The notes below the pieces were generated by a model, which saw only the letters and a program-made list of their open reading frames with translations, was not told where the DNA came from and searched no databases. Shown here one piece after another: positions 1-9,032 of a stretch of DNA of 64,000 bases. Each line of letters starts with the position of its first letter. The stretch's first letter is position 1. This stretch comes from Paramecium octaurelia. Lineage: Eukaryota > Ciliophora > Oligohymenophorea > Peniculida > Parameciidae. The position numbers and the translations under genes are program-made. The stretch lies in assembly GCA_905182995.1 (NCBI GenBank), contig CAJJDP010000109.1:186001-250000 (forward strand), written 5' to 3'.

Positions 1-1599
1 GATAAATCCAGAGAAACTTTGAGTATTTTTGAATATCGACTTGAATATCTCGATGTGATTGCTCTATCTGATCACGATGATGCCATTACAATAAGGACAA
101 TCGATGTTGGTAAATTGTAGATCGGTTAGTATAACTTTTGTGGAATTTTTTATAGTAATCAACTCCTTATTATTATATGTGATGGTGTTCAAATACAATC
201 CCTTGATATTTATATCACTTTCTAACGCCTAAATTAATGGAGTAAGAAAGTTGCTAATTTGAAACATTTTGATGTGAGTGAGATCAGCCTAAGATGAGTT
301 CAAAGTCAAGAAATTGCATTCATTGCAATTGTTGATTGTAAGATTGCGGACCATCAAATACACAACAGTTTCTAATTTCGCAATCTGAATTGAGGAGCAG
401 TCTTCTATGAGAACATTAGTGAGTTATGTAAGAGAAGATTCTTTTAAGTTGATCAGGATGGAATTGTTAATCTTTTTAAATTCCACCTGATCGACATTTA
501 ATTCCGTGATCATTTAGGAATTGATTATTAGGCCGAACAAGGAATTGAAATTGCCTTTAGAGAGCGAGAAGGCTCCGTTAATTTGAAATAGACCTCTTTG
601 ATGGCTATTGGAAATAGTGAAGTAATTAAGCATCACGTTGGTTTGATTGGATATCGATATCAATAGGGGTCCAACCAAAGAGGAAATTATTATTTACTGA
701 AGAAAGATATTCTGACTATCCATTTTGAATAACGCCTTACTCTCCACTTCCGTTATCGTACTATTATACAAATAGACATATTGACTTTCGGCTACGATCA
801 CTTGAGAATCTGATATTACCCTGTTGATTTTCAAACTTGAGAGCTTGATTTAGTTTTCACTTTGAAGTTGTATCAAAACACTTTGAGAGAGAGTCACGTT
901 GAGCACGGTGGTGTAGAGAGCTCCCTTGGCCAGAATCCCAGTTGAGAGAGTGAGGTAGGTATTTTGGAATGTGACTTCCTGCGATATATCTGTCTCAATC
1001 AAAATGCTTTAAACCACAAATGAATTATTGAGAGTTAATCTGTTCACCTAGGTTTGAGGGGACAGCGTGGAGTTGATAAAACTCACTTAATCAATAACGG
1101 CGTTTCTTAATTGGATCATCTGGGAACTTAGTTAACTTCTGAAAAAAGTGCAATCCGACATGTAGAGTCCGTCGACGTCGATGGGAGATTGAAATGCCGA
1201 CATATTTTAAAAGGTCATCCCTATCATCTAAGACCCTCGAATCTACATTGTGGTGCTTCTTATTTAGCAATTCCTCTGGAGAATCACATTTTAAAGCAGC
1301 ACTGGGCCTATGATGTCTATTGAGTCTGTTAATGTGTCTATTGTGATGTTCTGGAACTCAACAACCTTGAATCCAGCCAGGATTACAGTTTAAGTCAATA
1401 GCAATTCGGTTCCAATTACTTTAAGTTAGCCCCCAGAAGATGTCATATTCATTAATTTCTCGTTGCTCACATTCAGAGTACAATTGTATTGCGGTATCTA
1501 AACAGATTTGTCAATTTGCAACGTGAGTCCCATCTCATCCCTGCAAATCAATAACTCCATTGTGATATACAAATTTATGAACAAAAACAATCTTCTCAT
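1..1599 (-). CDS. Large secreted beta-helix-like protein, N-terminal part (runs off left edge)
   Basis: The frame is open (TGA as only stop) from ATG at 1599 to the window edge, about 533 codons without an intron. The first residues, MRRLFLFINLYIT, look like a secretion signal; a second in-frame Met lies 13 codons later. The rest is a monotonous series of roughly 20-25-residue units rich in Asn, Ser, Thr, Ile and Leu, with patterns such as NLTINNC and VLIEDCSS. Such ladders are typical of right-handed parallel beta-helix (pectin-lyase fold) proteins, which ciliates encode as very large surface or secreted proteins. The fold is inferred from periodicity only; no catalytic residues were recognised. 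The C-terminus, which could carry membrane segments, is outside the window. Confidence 0.75.
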
Positions 1600-1852
1600 C
1601 AAAACAAATAAATAAATAGTGATTAAATATTTCAATATACATTCAAAATCATAAAACATCAATCCTGTCTCATTCATAAACTATCATCTCGGATTCCGCT
1701 CAATGTACTCCTTTGCACCTCCCTCCTTTGTCTACTCCTTCCTCCCCCGCCTCTCCAGACTCTCAATACTGACTCTAATTTTAATCACATACCCTACGAC
1801 ACCTACTTATAAACTCTTGATTTATATATTATATATATTATTTAATCTTTTA

Positions 1853-2217
1853 ATGGAAAAACCTCAAATTATCATAACAACCGTGAAAAGAGGAGACGAG
1901 ATCACCTATCCCAAAAAAGGAAATCACCTGCGCATCCATTTCGAAGCTTTCGTATCTAATCAATCCTTTTAATCAAGAGACCCAATGGAGAAAAGATCGA
2001 AACTACAAAAGATGCTGATCGCCCATTCGAGTTTCAAATAGGAGTCGACGACGTTATTCCTGGCTTGCAACAAATACTTTATAAAATGACCATCGGAGAA
2101 AAAGTCAAAGCAGAAATCCCCCCCCAATTCGCCTATCAGAGAGAAGGCTTGACTGGCATAATTCCAAGCAATGAAAAATTAATCATGGAAATTGAGTTAA
2201 TATCAATAACATTCTGA
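1853..2217 (+). CDS. FKBP-type peptidyl-prolyl cis-trans isomerase
   Basis: One 26-nt intron (1952-1977, gt...aag) splits a 112-residue single-domain FKBP, close to FKBP12 in length. Visible family features are the HLRIHFEAF strand, the PFEFQIGVDDVIPGL segment matching the canonical F.lG...VI.gw active-site loop (Trp replaced by Leu), GEKVKAEIPPQFAY and the terminal strand LIMEIELISI. It should isomerise Xaa-Pro bonds in the cytosol or nucleus. The frame is also open upstream to a Met at 1703, but that stretch is an unlike, hydrophobic sequence running into AT-rich DNA, so the start at 1853 is preferred. The stop lies 10 bp from the stop of the convergent gene at 2228. Confidence 0.9.
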
Positions 2218-2227
2218 TCATATAACA

Positions 2228-3260
2228 TCATTACTGCACTAATGGGTATGGATGTGAGTACTCTCCACTCTACTAAGATTTCATGAACATATAATACTTA
2301 TAAAGGAACAAAAGGTTTGGCTGCTGAGACTGTATAAGCTGTCGGAATGGTTTATTATGGTGCTCTAACTACAGGTTGAACATATTAAATGATCTATGGT
2401 TATGGGATCTGTTGTTAAATCGCTGGCTGTGGCACTGTGATTTATTAGATCACAGGTTCTTATTTTGGTGAAACCATTTTGATTGGGCTTTCTTGATAAT
2501 AGACTAAGGGTTGAGGAGGTTCAGTTTTGTTGATCACAATAGGTTATGGTTAAGGGGGGGCTTATGTATAGGTCAATGGTTGTGGTTATTATATGAAAGT
2601 TTGTGTATACGGTTAGACCTAAGGGACTATTTGCACTATTTATGGTTATTAGACTGGGGGTGGCACTGGGGGAGGTGCTTGAGTTTGATAAATAATTTGT
2701 TATGGTATTGGCTACACAGGTGGACTAACCATCACTCTTTGTGGACTATAATTATATGGTTGATAATCTGTATGAGTAGATAAAACTGGATCATATATCA
2801 TTCTTGATACTCTTCGTATTGGATTATCCCCTGTTCTTTCACCAGGTCTAAAAAAGTATTCTCCATCCTCCAATGTCACCATGAACAGATGATGAAGATG
2901 GAACTTTGCTTATTCCAATGCTTCATAATTCACTTAGATGGGCACACCTTAATATTTCAATTGAGGATTCTAACTATCTTGATCTGCAAAGTATAGTATA
3001 GTTTCCTTTAAACAGTAATTTGGGTCTTTTAATCTTTCTAGTTTCTTTATCAGATTCCTCCATTACACAATCAAATCGTATTAGTAATTCTTGTCTGCCT
3101 TATTCAACACATCATCTACAATCATATCGATCAATTTGTGCAAGTCTTGTCTGATTTAGAGGATATCGCCTGTTTGATGAGTAGCAATCTCATTTGCCCT
3201 ACTCGCATATCCTTTGTAAACTTATGTTAATGTACTCTCAATTGAATCAACTAATAACAT
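2228..3260 (-). CDS. Unrecognised protein with alpha-helical N-terminus and Pro/Gln-rich tail
   Basis: A 25-nt intron (2273-2297) near the 3' end gives 335 residues. The first ~150 residues are helical and mixed-charge (for example LIDMIVDDVLNKADKNY and VQWRNLIKKLERLKDP), followed by a short conserved-looking block EDGEYFFRPGERTG. From about residue 200 the chain is almost wholly Pro, Gln, Val and Tyr (PPPVPPPVQQPQIVQ), a low-complexity tail as in ciliate cytoskeletal or RNA-granule proteins. No family is recognised. The chosen Met at 3260 lies only 7 bp from the putative start of the gene on the other strand, so one of the two starts may be too far upstream. Confidence 0.72.
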
Positions 3261-3267
3261 TTGAATT

Positions 3268-3507
3268 ATGGTATACTAAATCGAGAATGTTAATGTGGAT
3301 GCACCTAAATGCAATCTTGACACAAAGGCATCAAACAAGATGGTTCCTTACAAAAATGACGTATGTATTATGGATGATAGATACATCGAGTCTATGGGGC
3401 ATCTTGAAACAAGTAGTCTGCTGTAATTTTTACGGGCTATTAGTGATCGTTAATTGGTTAAAGTACTTACATAAATTTAATAATAATTATAAAATGAGAA
3501 TGATTGA
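3268..3507 (+). CDS. Small unrecognised protein, 79 aa
   Basis: An intronless frame with normal amino-acid use encodes 79 residues. The N-terminal half is polar with two Cys (DAPKCNLDTKASNK, KNDVCIMDDRYIES); the second half is an amphipathic helix (SLLQFLRAISDRQLVKVLTQ) ending in a Gln run written with TAA/TAG codons. An in-frame TGA lies just upstream of the ATG, so the start cannot be much earlier; a start at the internal Met near 3340 would leave a more normal divergent promoter. Function unknown. Confidence 0.5.
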
Positions 3508-3630
3508 TCAAGTATTAATTCTCTTAAACCAACTAAGGATTAATTATATACATTAATGTTCGTCTGGGTCTTTTATTTATATGTGCTTTAATAAGGTTAG
3601 TAAAAAAACTCAATTTGTATTAAAATATAA

Positions 3631-4365
3631 TCACAATCCTCTAAAAGAGGAGGAAATTTTGAAATCATACAATGATTACATTGGAGAGTGATGAACAGTA
3701 TTTGGTTTCGAATTTTTAATTATAAATTATTTGATTGGACTCTCTAATTAGGGAATAAAAAATAATTGTCTTAAATTCCTTCTTCCTTTAAGTAACGAAG
3801 TGTATGAATTTTTAGAATCTTTGCTTTTTGGCTTGTTCCTCTTTGATTATTAAGTGGAATCTACTCTAATTATCTGTTTCAGTTCTAAAATAGCATTCTA
3901 AATAGTTGATGGTTTTTATTATTGTTGTTCATTGATAGTTTATTTAGTTAGCACCTTTTTAATAGTGAATTTCTTTTTGGTTTTAATTCTTTTCACAATT
4001 CTGTATCTGATAATAAAGATAATACAGTGGATAAGCCTTCTGAATCTACGAATTTATTTTTACTTTCTCCATTAGCTATTTTATAGAGTAATATGATACT
4101 TTGTTTGAGGAAATTAATATAACTGAAATATCTTCTTCATTAGAGTTGATCGTTTACCACAGGAATCACAATGGCAACTTGACTCACCAAATATATTCTT
4201 CTCAATTCTTAGATTTTTGTTTATTCTTTCATTAGTTAATACTGATCTATCATATATAAGAGTGACATTGCGCTTAGAACCGAATGAGGGTAATTGTTTT
4301 GTATATTTCTTGTGGTTTGGCAAAATTCTTCTTTATTGCTTAATTTACATAAGAGATTGATTCAT
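3631..4365 (-). CDS. Unrecognised basic protein, 244 aa
   Basis: A single uninterrupted frame runs from ATG 4365 to TGA 3631. The protein is very basic, rich in Lys, Arg and Gln, with one cysteine cluster CHCDSCGKRS near residue 80 that could be half of a zinc site, and patches such as RYRIVKRIKTKKKFTIKK. It has no signal peptide or membrane segment. It is divergent from the gene at 4376, whose ATG is 10 bp away. A nucleic-acid-binding role is a guess from charge only. Confidence 0.62.
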
Positions 4366-4375
4366 AAATTAAATA

Positions 4376-4933
4376 ATGAGCAAAGATGAAGATCTATATT
4401 CAATAACGTGTAAATAATAATAGATTACAAATTTTGACATAAGTACTTGAAATTTGGATGATTTGAAAGTTGATGAACAAGAGAGTCCTCACTTCCTTAA
4501 TTTGTATAGGATTGGATAATTACATAAATTCTTATCTGAAGGTAAATGATAACCAAATGAATTTCATATATCTAAATTAAACAATCTTATAGTAGAAGGG
4601 GATAAAAAAAATAATGGAAATTTGTGTCATCAATAGAAGTAATTGATTAAGCGGATCAATTTCTATTTAAAAATGCAAATTTTAAGACAAATTGAAAAAG
4701 TTATTAGAATATCAAATTTTTCAAGGAATATCAAGTCTGAATCTGACAAATGAAGAAATGATAGTATACTTGATCAATTAAATTAAAGAATTGAATTAGT
4801 ATTGTGAAGCCATGCTAATTTAAATGATATAAATTTGAATAAGAAGTTATTTTTCTTGCTTTTTACCACAAATGCAGGTTGCTTAGGTAAGAAAATCCCT
4901 AATAAGGTATTTCAATTAAATTCCTAAAATTAT
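4376..4933 (+). CDS. Coding-like region with four in-frame TGA codons; spliced gene or decaying gene
   Basis: Read from ATG 4376 one frame looks coding throughout (MSKDEDLYSITCKQQQ, ESPHFLNLYRIGQLHKFL, KKNNGNLCHQQKQLIKRI, NDINLNKKLFFLLF) but is crossed by four TGA codons. Each TGA lies inside a possible GT...AG segment whose length is a multiple of three (27, 51, 21 and 45 nt). Splicing could therefore remove all four without changing frame, although 45 and 51 nt are long for this genome. The alternative is a pseudogene. No domain is recognised and the 3' end is uncertain. Confidence 0.38.
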
Positions 4934-4967
4934 TTTATTTTGTTTATTTAAATATATATTAAAACTT

Positions 4968-5357
4968 TCATTAATCGCTAGTGGAACCTTATAGACTGGT
5001 TGAAACATCGAGCGATTAAAAGTAGATCAAAAAAGGAACATTAATTCTGTTATTTAAGATAAATCTTCTTTACTAATAATAATATTTATATACTATAAAT
5101 ACATTTAACGAATGTTTCGTTAATAGCACTATTTTAGAACTAAAATTCTTAAAAGGAAGGAATGGGAGGAATAAAAGATTCCTTGAATAATTTTCTTCTA
5201 AATATGAATAAATTTATAATTAATTTTCTAACTAGCTTTTCTCTTCAACCTCATTTAGATTGAAGCCTGTATTGTTATTATTGATGTTGTATTTTTATTG
5301 TGTTTTTATTGATTCACATAAATCTTCCAATTGCTCTTCGAATATGTACTCTAACAT
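4968..5357 (-). CDS. Short acidic-to-basic protein, possibly the 3' exon of a longer gene
   Basis: From ATG 5357 the frame encodes an acidic helix (LEYIFEEQLEDLCESIKTQQ), an Asn-rich linker, a second coil (NEVEEKSQLENQLQIYSYLE) and a hydrophobic C-terminal part ending at TGA 4968. A 30-nt GT...AG segment near 5094 may be an intron; either way the frame is kept. Coding-like sequence continues upstream in the same frame but contains TGA codons (see 5358-5755), so this may be the surviving end of a decayed gene. No family recognised. Confidence 0.42.
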
Positions 5358-5755
5358 TTATTATTAATTGGTTCAATAAGTTATTTGATAGAAATATATC
5401 AAATGTTTAATTCTATCTGGTATATGTCTATGAGGTTAGTGCCTTTTTAAAATCTCATATTCAAATAAACTTAGCAACCATGATCATCAGTATTTTTGGC
5501 TCAAATTATTAACTTCAATTAAATTAGATTGATTCTCTTTTTAATTATCATCTTTATTAAGTAAATATATTCTATCTGTTTTGTTACATTAAAGTTAAAA
5601 GTACAAATTACCCACAAACTGTTCAAAGCAAGATAGAAATTTACAATTCCAAATGTTGGACTTTAATACCTTTTTCAAGCATTATATCTAAGAGTCCCTT
5701 GTATGAATTTCAATTTACAAAAAAGATGAATAACATTATTTAAATAAGATAATAA
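5358..5755 (-). other. Coding-like stretch without an acceptable gene model
   Basis: This 398-bp stretch lies between the 3' end of the CCCH gene and the short gene starting at 5357. On the minus strand two segments read like protein (about 5540-5700: CLKKVLKSNIWNCKFLSCFE; about 5390-5480: EILKRHQPHRHIPDRIKHLI). They are separated by TGA codons, two of them adjacent, that no acceptable intron removes. It may be remains of the 5' part of the downstream gene or of an extra portion of the propeller gene. Confidence 0.35.
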
Positions 5756-7437
5756 TCACTCTTCAGGGACAATGCTAAATATTTTAATATCTAACCCATT
5801 ATTCCCTATTAAATATTTTTAAATTAACATGTTTTCATTGGTCATCTCAAACTTGTAGATATTCTAGATGCTCTAATTTGAAATCTTATTAAATTCGTAT
5901 AACACATTATCAATTTCTATAAATGTTTCGATTGTATTATTTACACTGAAAATGAATAATTTATCATTTTCATAACTTCTAATAATTCCCAAACTATTAA
6001 TCTTGGATCCTATATATATAGGTCCCATCACTTATAAGGTCTATGTCAAAATAAAAATGGACGTTTCATTGTCATTATCCATTTTTAATATGACTCTGTT
6101 GTAATCTACAATCATTTAAGTGCATAATTTATTAAATTAATAATTAATTTTCTGTATTGTTTATCCGTCAAACAATAGGAGTTTTTAATTCCTTGTTCCA
6201 ATCAAGTAGTTACTTCCTACCTTAATCACTGCCTCTATTGTTTATTCGAAATTTAAATGCTATATGTACTTATATTGATCCCCCATTAATTAAAATATTC
6301 TAATCAAACCATCTTAACAAAATGTTAAGATTCTATCTTATTCATGATCTACAAGTACTATATTCTTTAACGTTACCTCATTAATGAGGAAATGAGATTA
6401 TTACTTTAACGTAAACTCATTTATAGGCAAATTAGTTTATTACTTTAATAAATTTGGATAAATAAGTAAATTTTTAATCTTTTCACCTTTGTTCAAAAAT
6501 TCGATTGTTAAATTTAATGTACCATCCTATTTTTGTTAAACCCAACCATTTAAAAAGATCTTATCCCAATGATCCAAACTTGTCCTCAAACCTTCATCTA
6601 AAATATCAGTTCCATTTCTTTTGAAGAGAATATTATAAAATTCAATTTGATTAGCCTTCAATATTATCAATTATTAATTATAATATCCAAGAACCTTAAC
6701 AAATTCATACATCTCTAATTTCTATTCCAATTTTAATATTTTGGCTCTTTTCTTAACAATTACCTCATTTTTCTTGACTCTTTTTTATGCATTCTGTGCC
6801 TCATCTTGTGCATCACCCTTATTATCCCAATTCCTTTAGAATTCAGTTCTACTACTGCCTCTACCATAATTTGCATGATCTCTCTTTTAACCAAAAAATT
6901 CTGAATTTCCTCTACCTCTTCCTCTCCCAGTTTTCCTAAATTAGAATTCTCTAACTTCCTATTATTGATCCTCTTAATTTTCCTAAATTTTACCCCATCG
7001 TTCTGAATTAACGTTGTTTCTCTCTCTCTATTATGATCCTATCATTAATTTTATAATTCTTTACCTCTATTATCATTAAAATTTTATGGTTTTGATGGTC
7101 TGTCGATATTTTATGTTTGTTGATAGTTTTCGAGATTATTAGATTCCCTTGATATATTCAATTTATATTATTTATTGTAATTATTTGAATGATCCTAAAA
7201 ATTGCTTTCGAATCCTTCAAACTAGTTTCTATCATTTGTTTCTCTTCCATATTACCTCCCACGAAATGAAAACCTAGTAGTTTATTGATCAGATCCGAAT
7301 TATTTTTTTAATTGCATTCTTTCTGTATTTCCCTCTTAATTTAGTCTTTCTGTGTCATGAGAAAATCTACATTAATCCCCTTCTCTACATATACCTTAAA
7401 GAAAGAATCTACATGGCAAATCAGATTTTGCATTCAT
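5756..7437 (-). CDS. CCCH zinc finger / RG-rich / beta-propeller-like protein
   Basis: A 26-nt intron (7039-7064) gives 551 residues. Residues 9-27 form a perfect CCCH finger, C9-x7-C17-x5-C23-x3-H27. Residues ~30-200 are a low-complexity Arg/Gly/Asn/Gln region with RGR and GRGRGRG motifs, as in RNA-binding proteins. The remaining ~300 residues contain repeated beta-strand-turn units (DQDRILTFCQDGLIRIF, SNYLIGTRNQKLLLFDG, NGLDIKIFSI) typical of a WD40-like propeller. CCCH plus RGG suggests mRNA binding, with the propeller as a protein platform; plant zinc-finger WD40 proteins have a comparable order. The ATG lies 17 bp inside the end of the upstream EF-hand-like gene on the same strand. Confidence 0.85.
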
Positions 7438-8090
7438 ATTTAATAATAAATTATTATAAACTCAAATCAAATGGGTGCAATAACATCAATTCATTATTAG
7501 TACATTAAATACCATTAGTTTTCAAAAACATCTTAACATGGTTTTAATTGACAGTCAACCTTCCTTAACTTAAAAACCTAAAAGCCAATTCTGCATTAAA
7601 TTTATAATTCTTCAAACATTTCAACTATTTTAATTACACTTCTAATATCACTTAGAAGAGTTTGCTCAATAATTCTATTTTGATTTCACCAATATCATTG
7701 ATATTTTAAGTCAATAGTTAATTAGGGAGAATCATCAATTTAAGATCCTACTCGTCCAAATACCCCTTCTCTTATTTATCATAAGAGGAGAACAATCTTT
7801 TAGCCACCTCAACATTGCAGTCATGTTTAAATTTCTTGAGCAAAGCTAAAAATTCCTAAAAATTCAACTTTGTTCCTATTATTTTTGAAATTGCCTCCCA
7901 ACTTATGTCTTGAGTTATCAACATTAAATTCTTGAGATCAACAATTTGTCTTTCGAATATGATGAATTCCTTCATCACAGCAACTAAATTCAACTGTTCC
8001 TAAGGTTTCAGTCTATTAATTATCTCCCTCTACATTAATTAAATATAATATTACTTCAATAATTAGAAAATGGCTCAATAGTGCACTCAT
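7421..8090 (-). CDS. EF-hand-like helical protein, 214 aa
   Basis: A 25-nt intron (8030-8054) follows the first 12 codons. The 214-residue product is alpha-helical throughout. One segment, AKRLFSSYDKQEKGYLDEQD at about residue 90, has the helix-loop-helix shape and acidic loop of an EF-hand, though the calcium-ligand positions are not all canonical. A second helical pair follows (ELAFRFLSQGRLTVNQNHVK). It may be a calcium-binding or scaffold protein; the family is not certain. The stop codon lies inside the first codons of the downstream CCCH gene on the same strand (17-bp overlap). The ATG is 68 bp from the divergent SCAMP-like gene. Confidence 0.7.
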
Positions 8091-8158
8091 GATATAATTA
8101 ATATACATTAATATGTTGCTGATAATTTCTACATTAAAATAATAATAAAAATATTAAT

Positions 8159-8792
8159 ATGGCTTCGTATGTAGTTAATTCAGTCTTGAATGATTCAATC
8201 AGATCAATCAAATCTAATCAAAACGACTCAAAATAAAAAATTGATTGGAACGATTTCAACTACCCACCCTTGATAAAAGTTATTCATTACAATATTGAAG
8301 AAGTATAGCCAGAATATAGATTGGTGGTAAGATCATTATGGTTGTCAAGCATACTCATTGTCGCTTACACTCTCTTGAATATAATTGATAATAGTATTTA
8401 AGCTGGATATGGAAATGATGGAATACGCATATTGTATAGTTTTATGTTCATGTTTTCCTTCAATCCAATTTAATTGTAAAATATTCTGCATAGTTAGAGT
8501 TTTATATTTTATCGAGGTTATAAGGGTGTCGTTTCAGATCCATACCTCTTGGTTTTGTACAAATGGGTCTAAATCATATTGATACTTTGTTGGATAACCT
8601 TTTCCATCGTCGATATACTTGGATTTAATGGATTCGTCGTATTATCATTACTTTTTGAATTGTAATTTATTCTGCCTACTTTGTAGTCTCCCCTTTTGCG
8701 GTGTATTAGCATTATTCGAAGATCTCATCTTCTTACTAATTGTGTTTTTAAGTGGATTTGCACTATTCCGCATCTGGAATATAAAAGAATGA
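8159..8792 (+). CDS. SCAMP-like four-helix membrane protein
   Basis: A 25-nt intron (8662-8686) gives 202 residues. After a ~35-residue cytosolic head comes NYPPLIKVIHYNIEEVQPEY, close to the NxPP...HDI..EIP entry into the core of secretory carrier membrane proteins. Four hydrophobic helices follow, with FYRGYKG between the second and third, where SCAMPs have a YRP.Y.G-like loop. The C-terminus, RIWNIKE, is short and cytosolic. SCAMPs act in membrane recycling between Golgi, endosomes and plasma membrane. N-terminal NPF repeats are absent, as in short SCAMPs. A different tetraspan family is possible. Confidence 0.7.
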
Positions 8793-9032
8793 TTTAGGAT
8801 ATATTTATTCAAAAATTGTATCATTAATCTACATTCCAATAAATCTCCTTACGATTTGTATCTCCTCATAATTTTAGATCACATTAATTAATTAAATTAT
8901 ACATTGACTCATTATTCTAATATTTATTATTAAATTCATTTGACCTCAAAATTTCAAATGAAAGTTTAATAATTTTCATAATAAAAATACTGCGATAAAA
9001 TAGAAATATACACAATAAAATCAAGTCTAAAA
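8793..9032. other. AT-rich spacer between convergent genes
   Basis: 240 bp with no supported gene or structure; it lies between the stops of the SCAMP-like gene and cysteine-rich gene copy A. Confidence 0.6.

Noticed and set aside
1703-1852. N-terminal extension of the FKBP from an upstream in-frame Met at 1703
   Set aside because: The added sequence is hydrophobic, unlike any FKBP, and runs into AT-rich DNA just before the canonical start; the product from 1853 already has FKBP12 size.
2511-2783. Plus-strand Gly/Trp/Leu-rich reading opposite the Pro/Gln-rich tail
   Set aside because: It is the complement of the PPQ-coding stretch of the minus-strand gene and has repeated TGAs beyond its ends.
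4970-5020. tRNA or snoRNA at the 9-bp hairpin
   Set aside because: There is no cloverleaf, no C/D boxes and no convincing H and ACA boxes, and the stem overlaps a coding frame.
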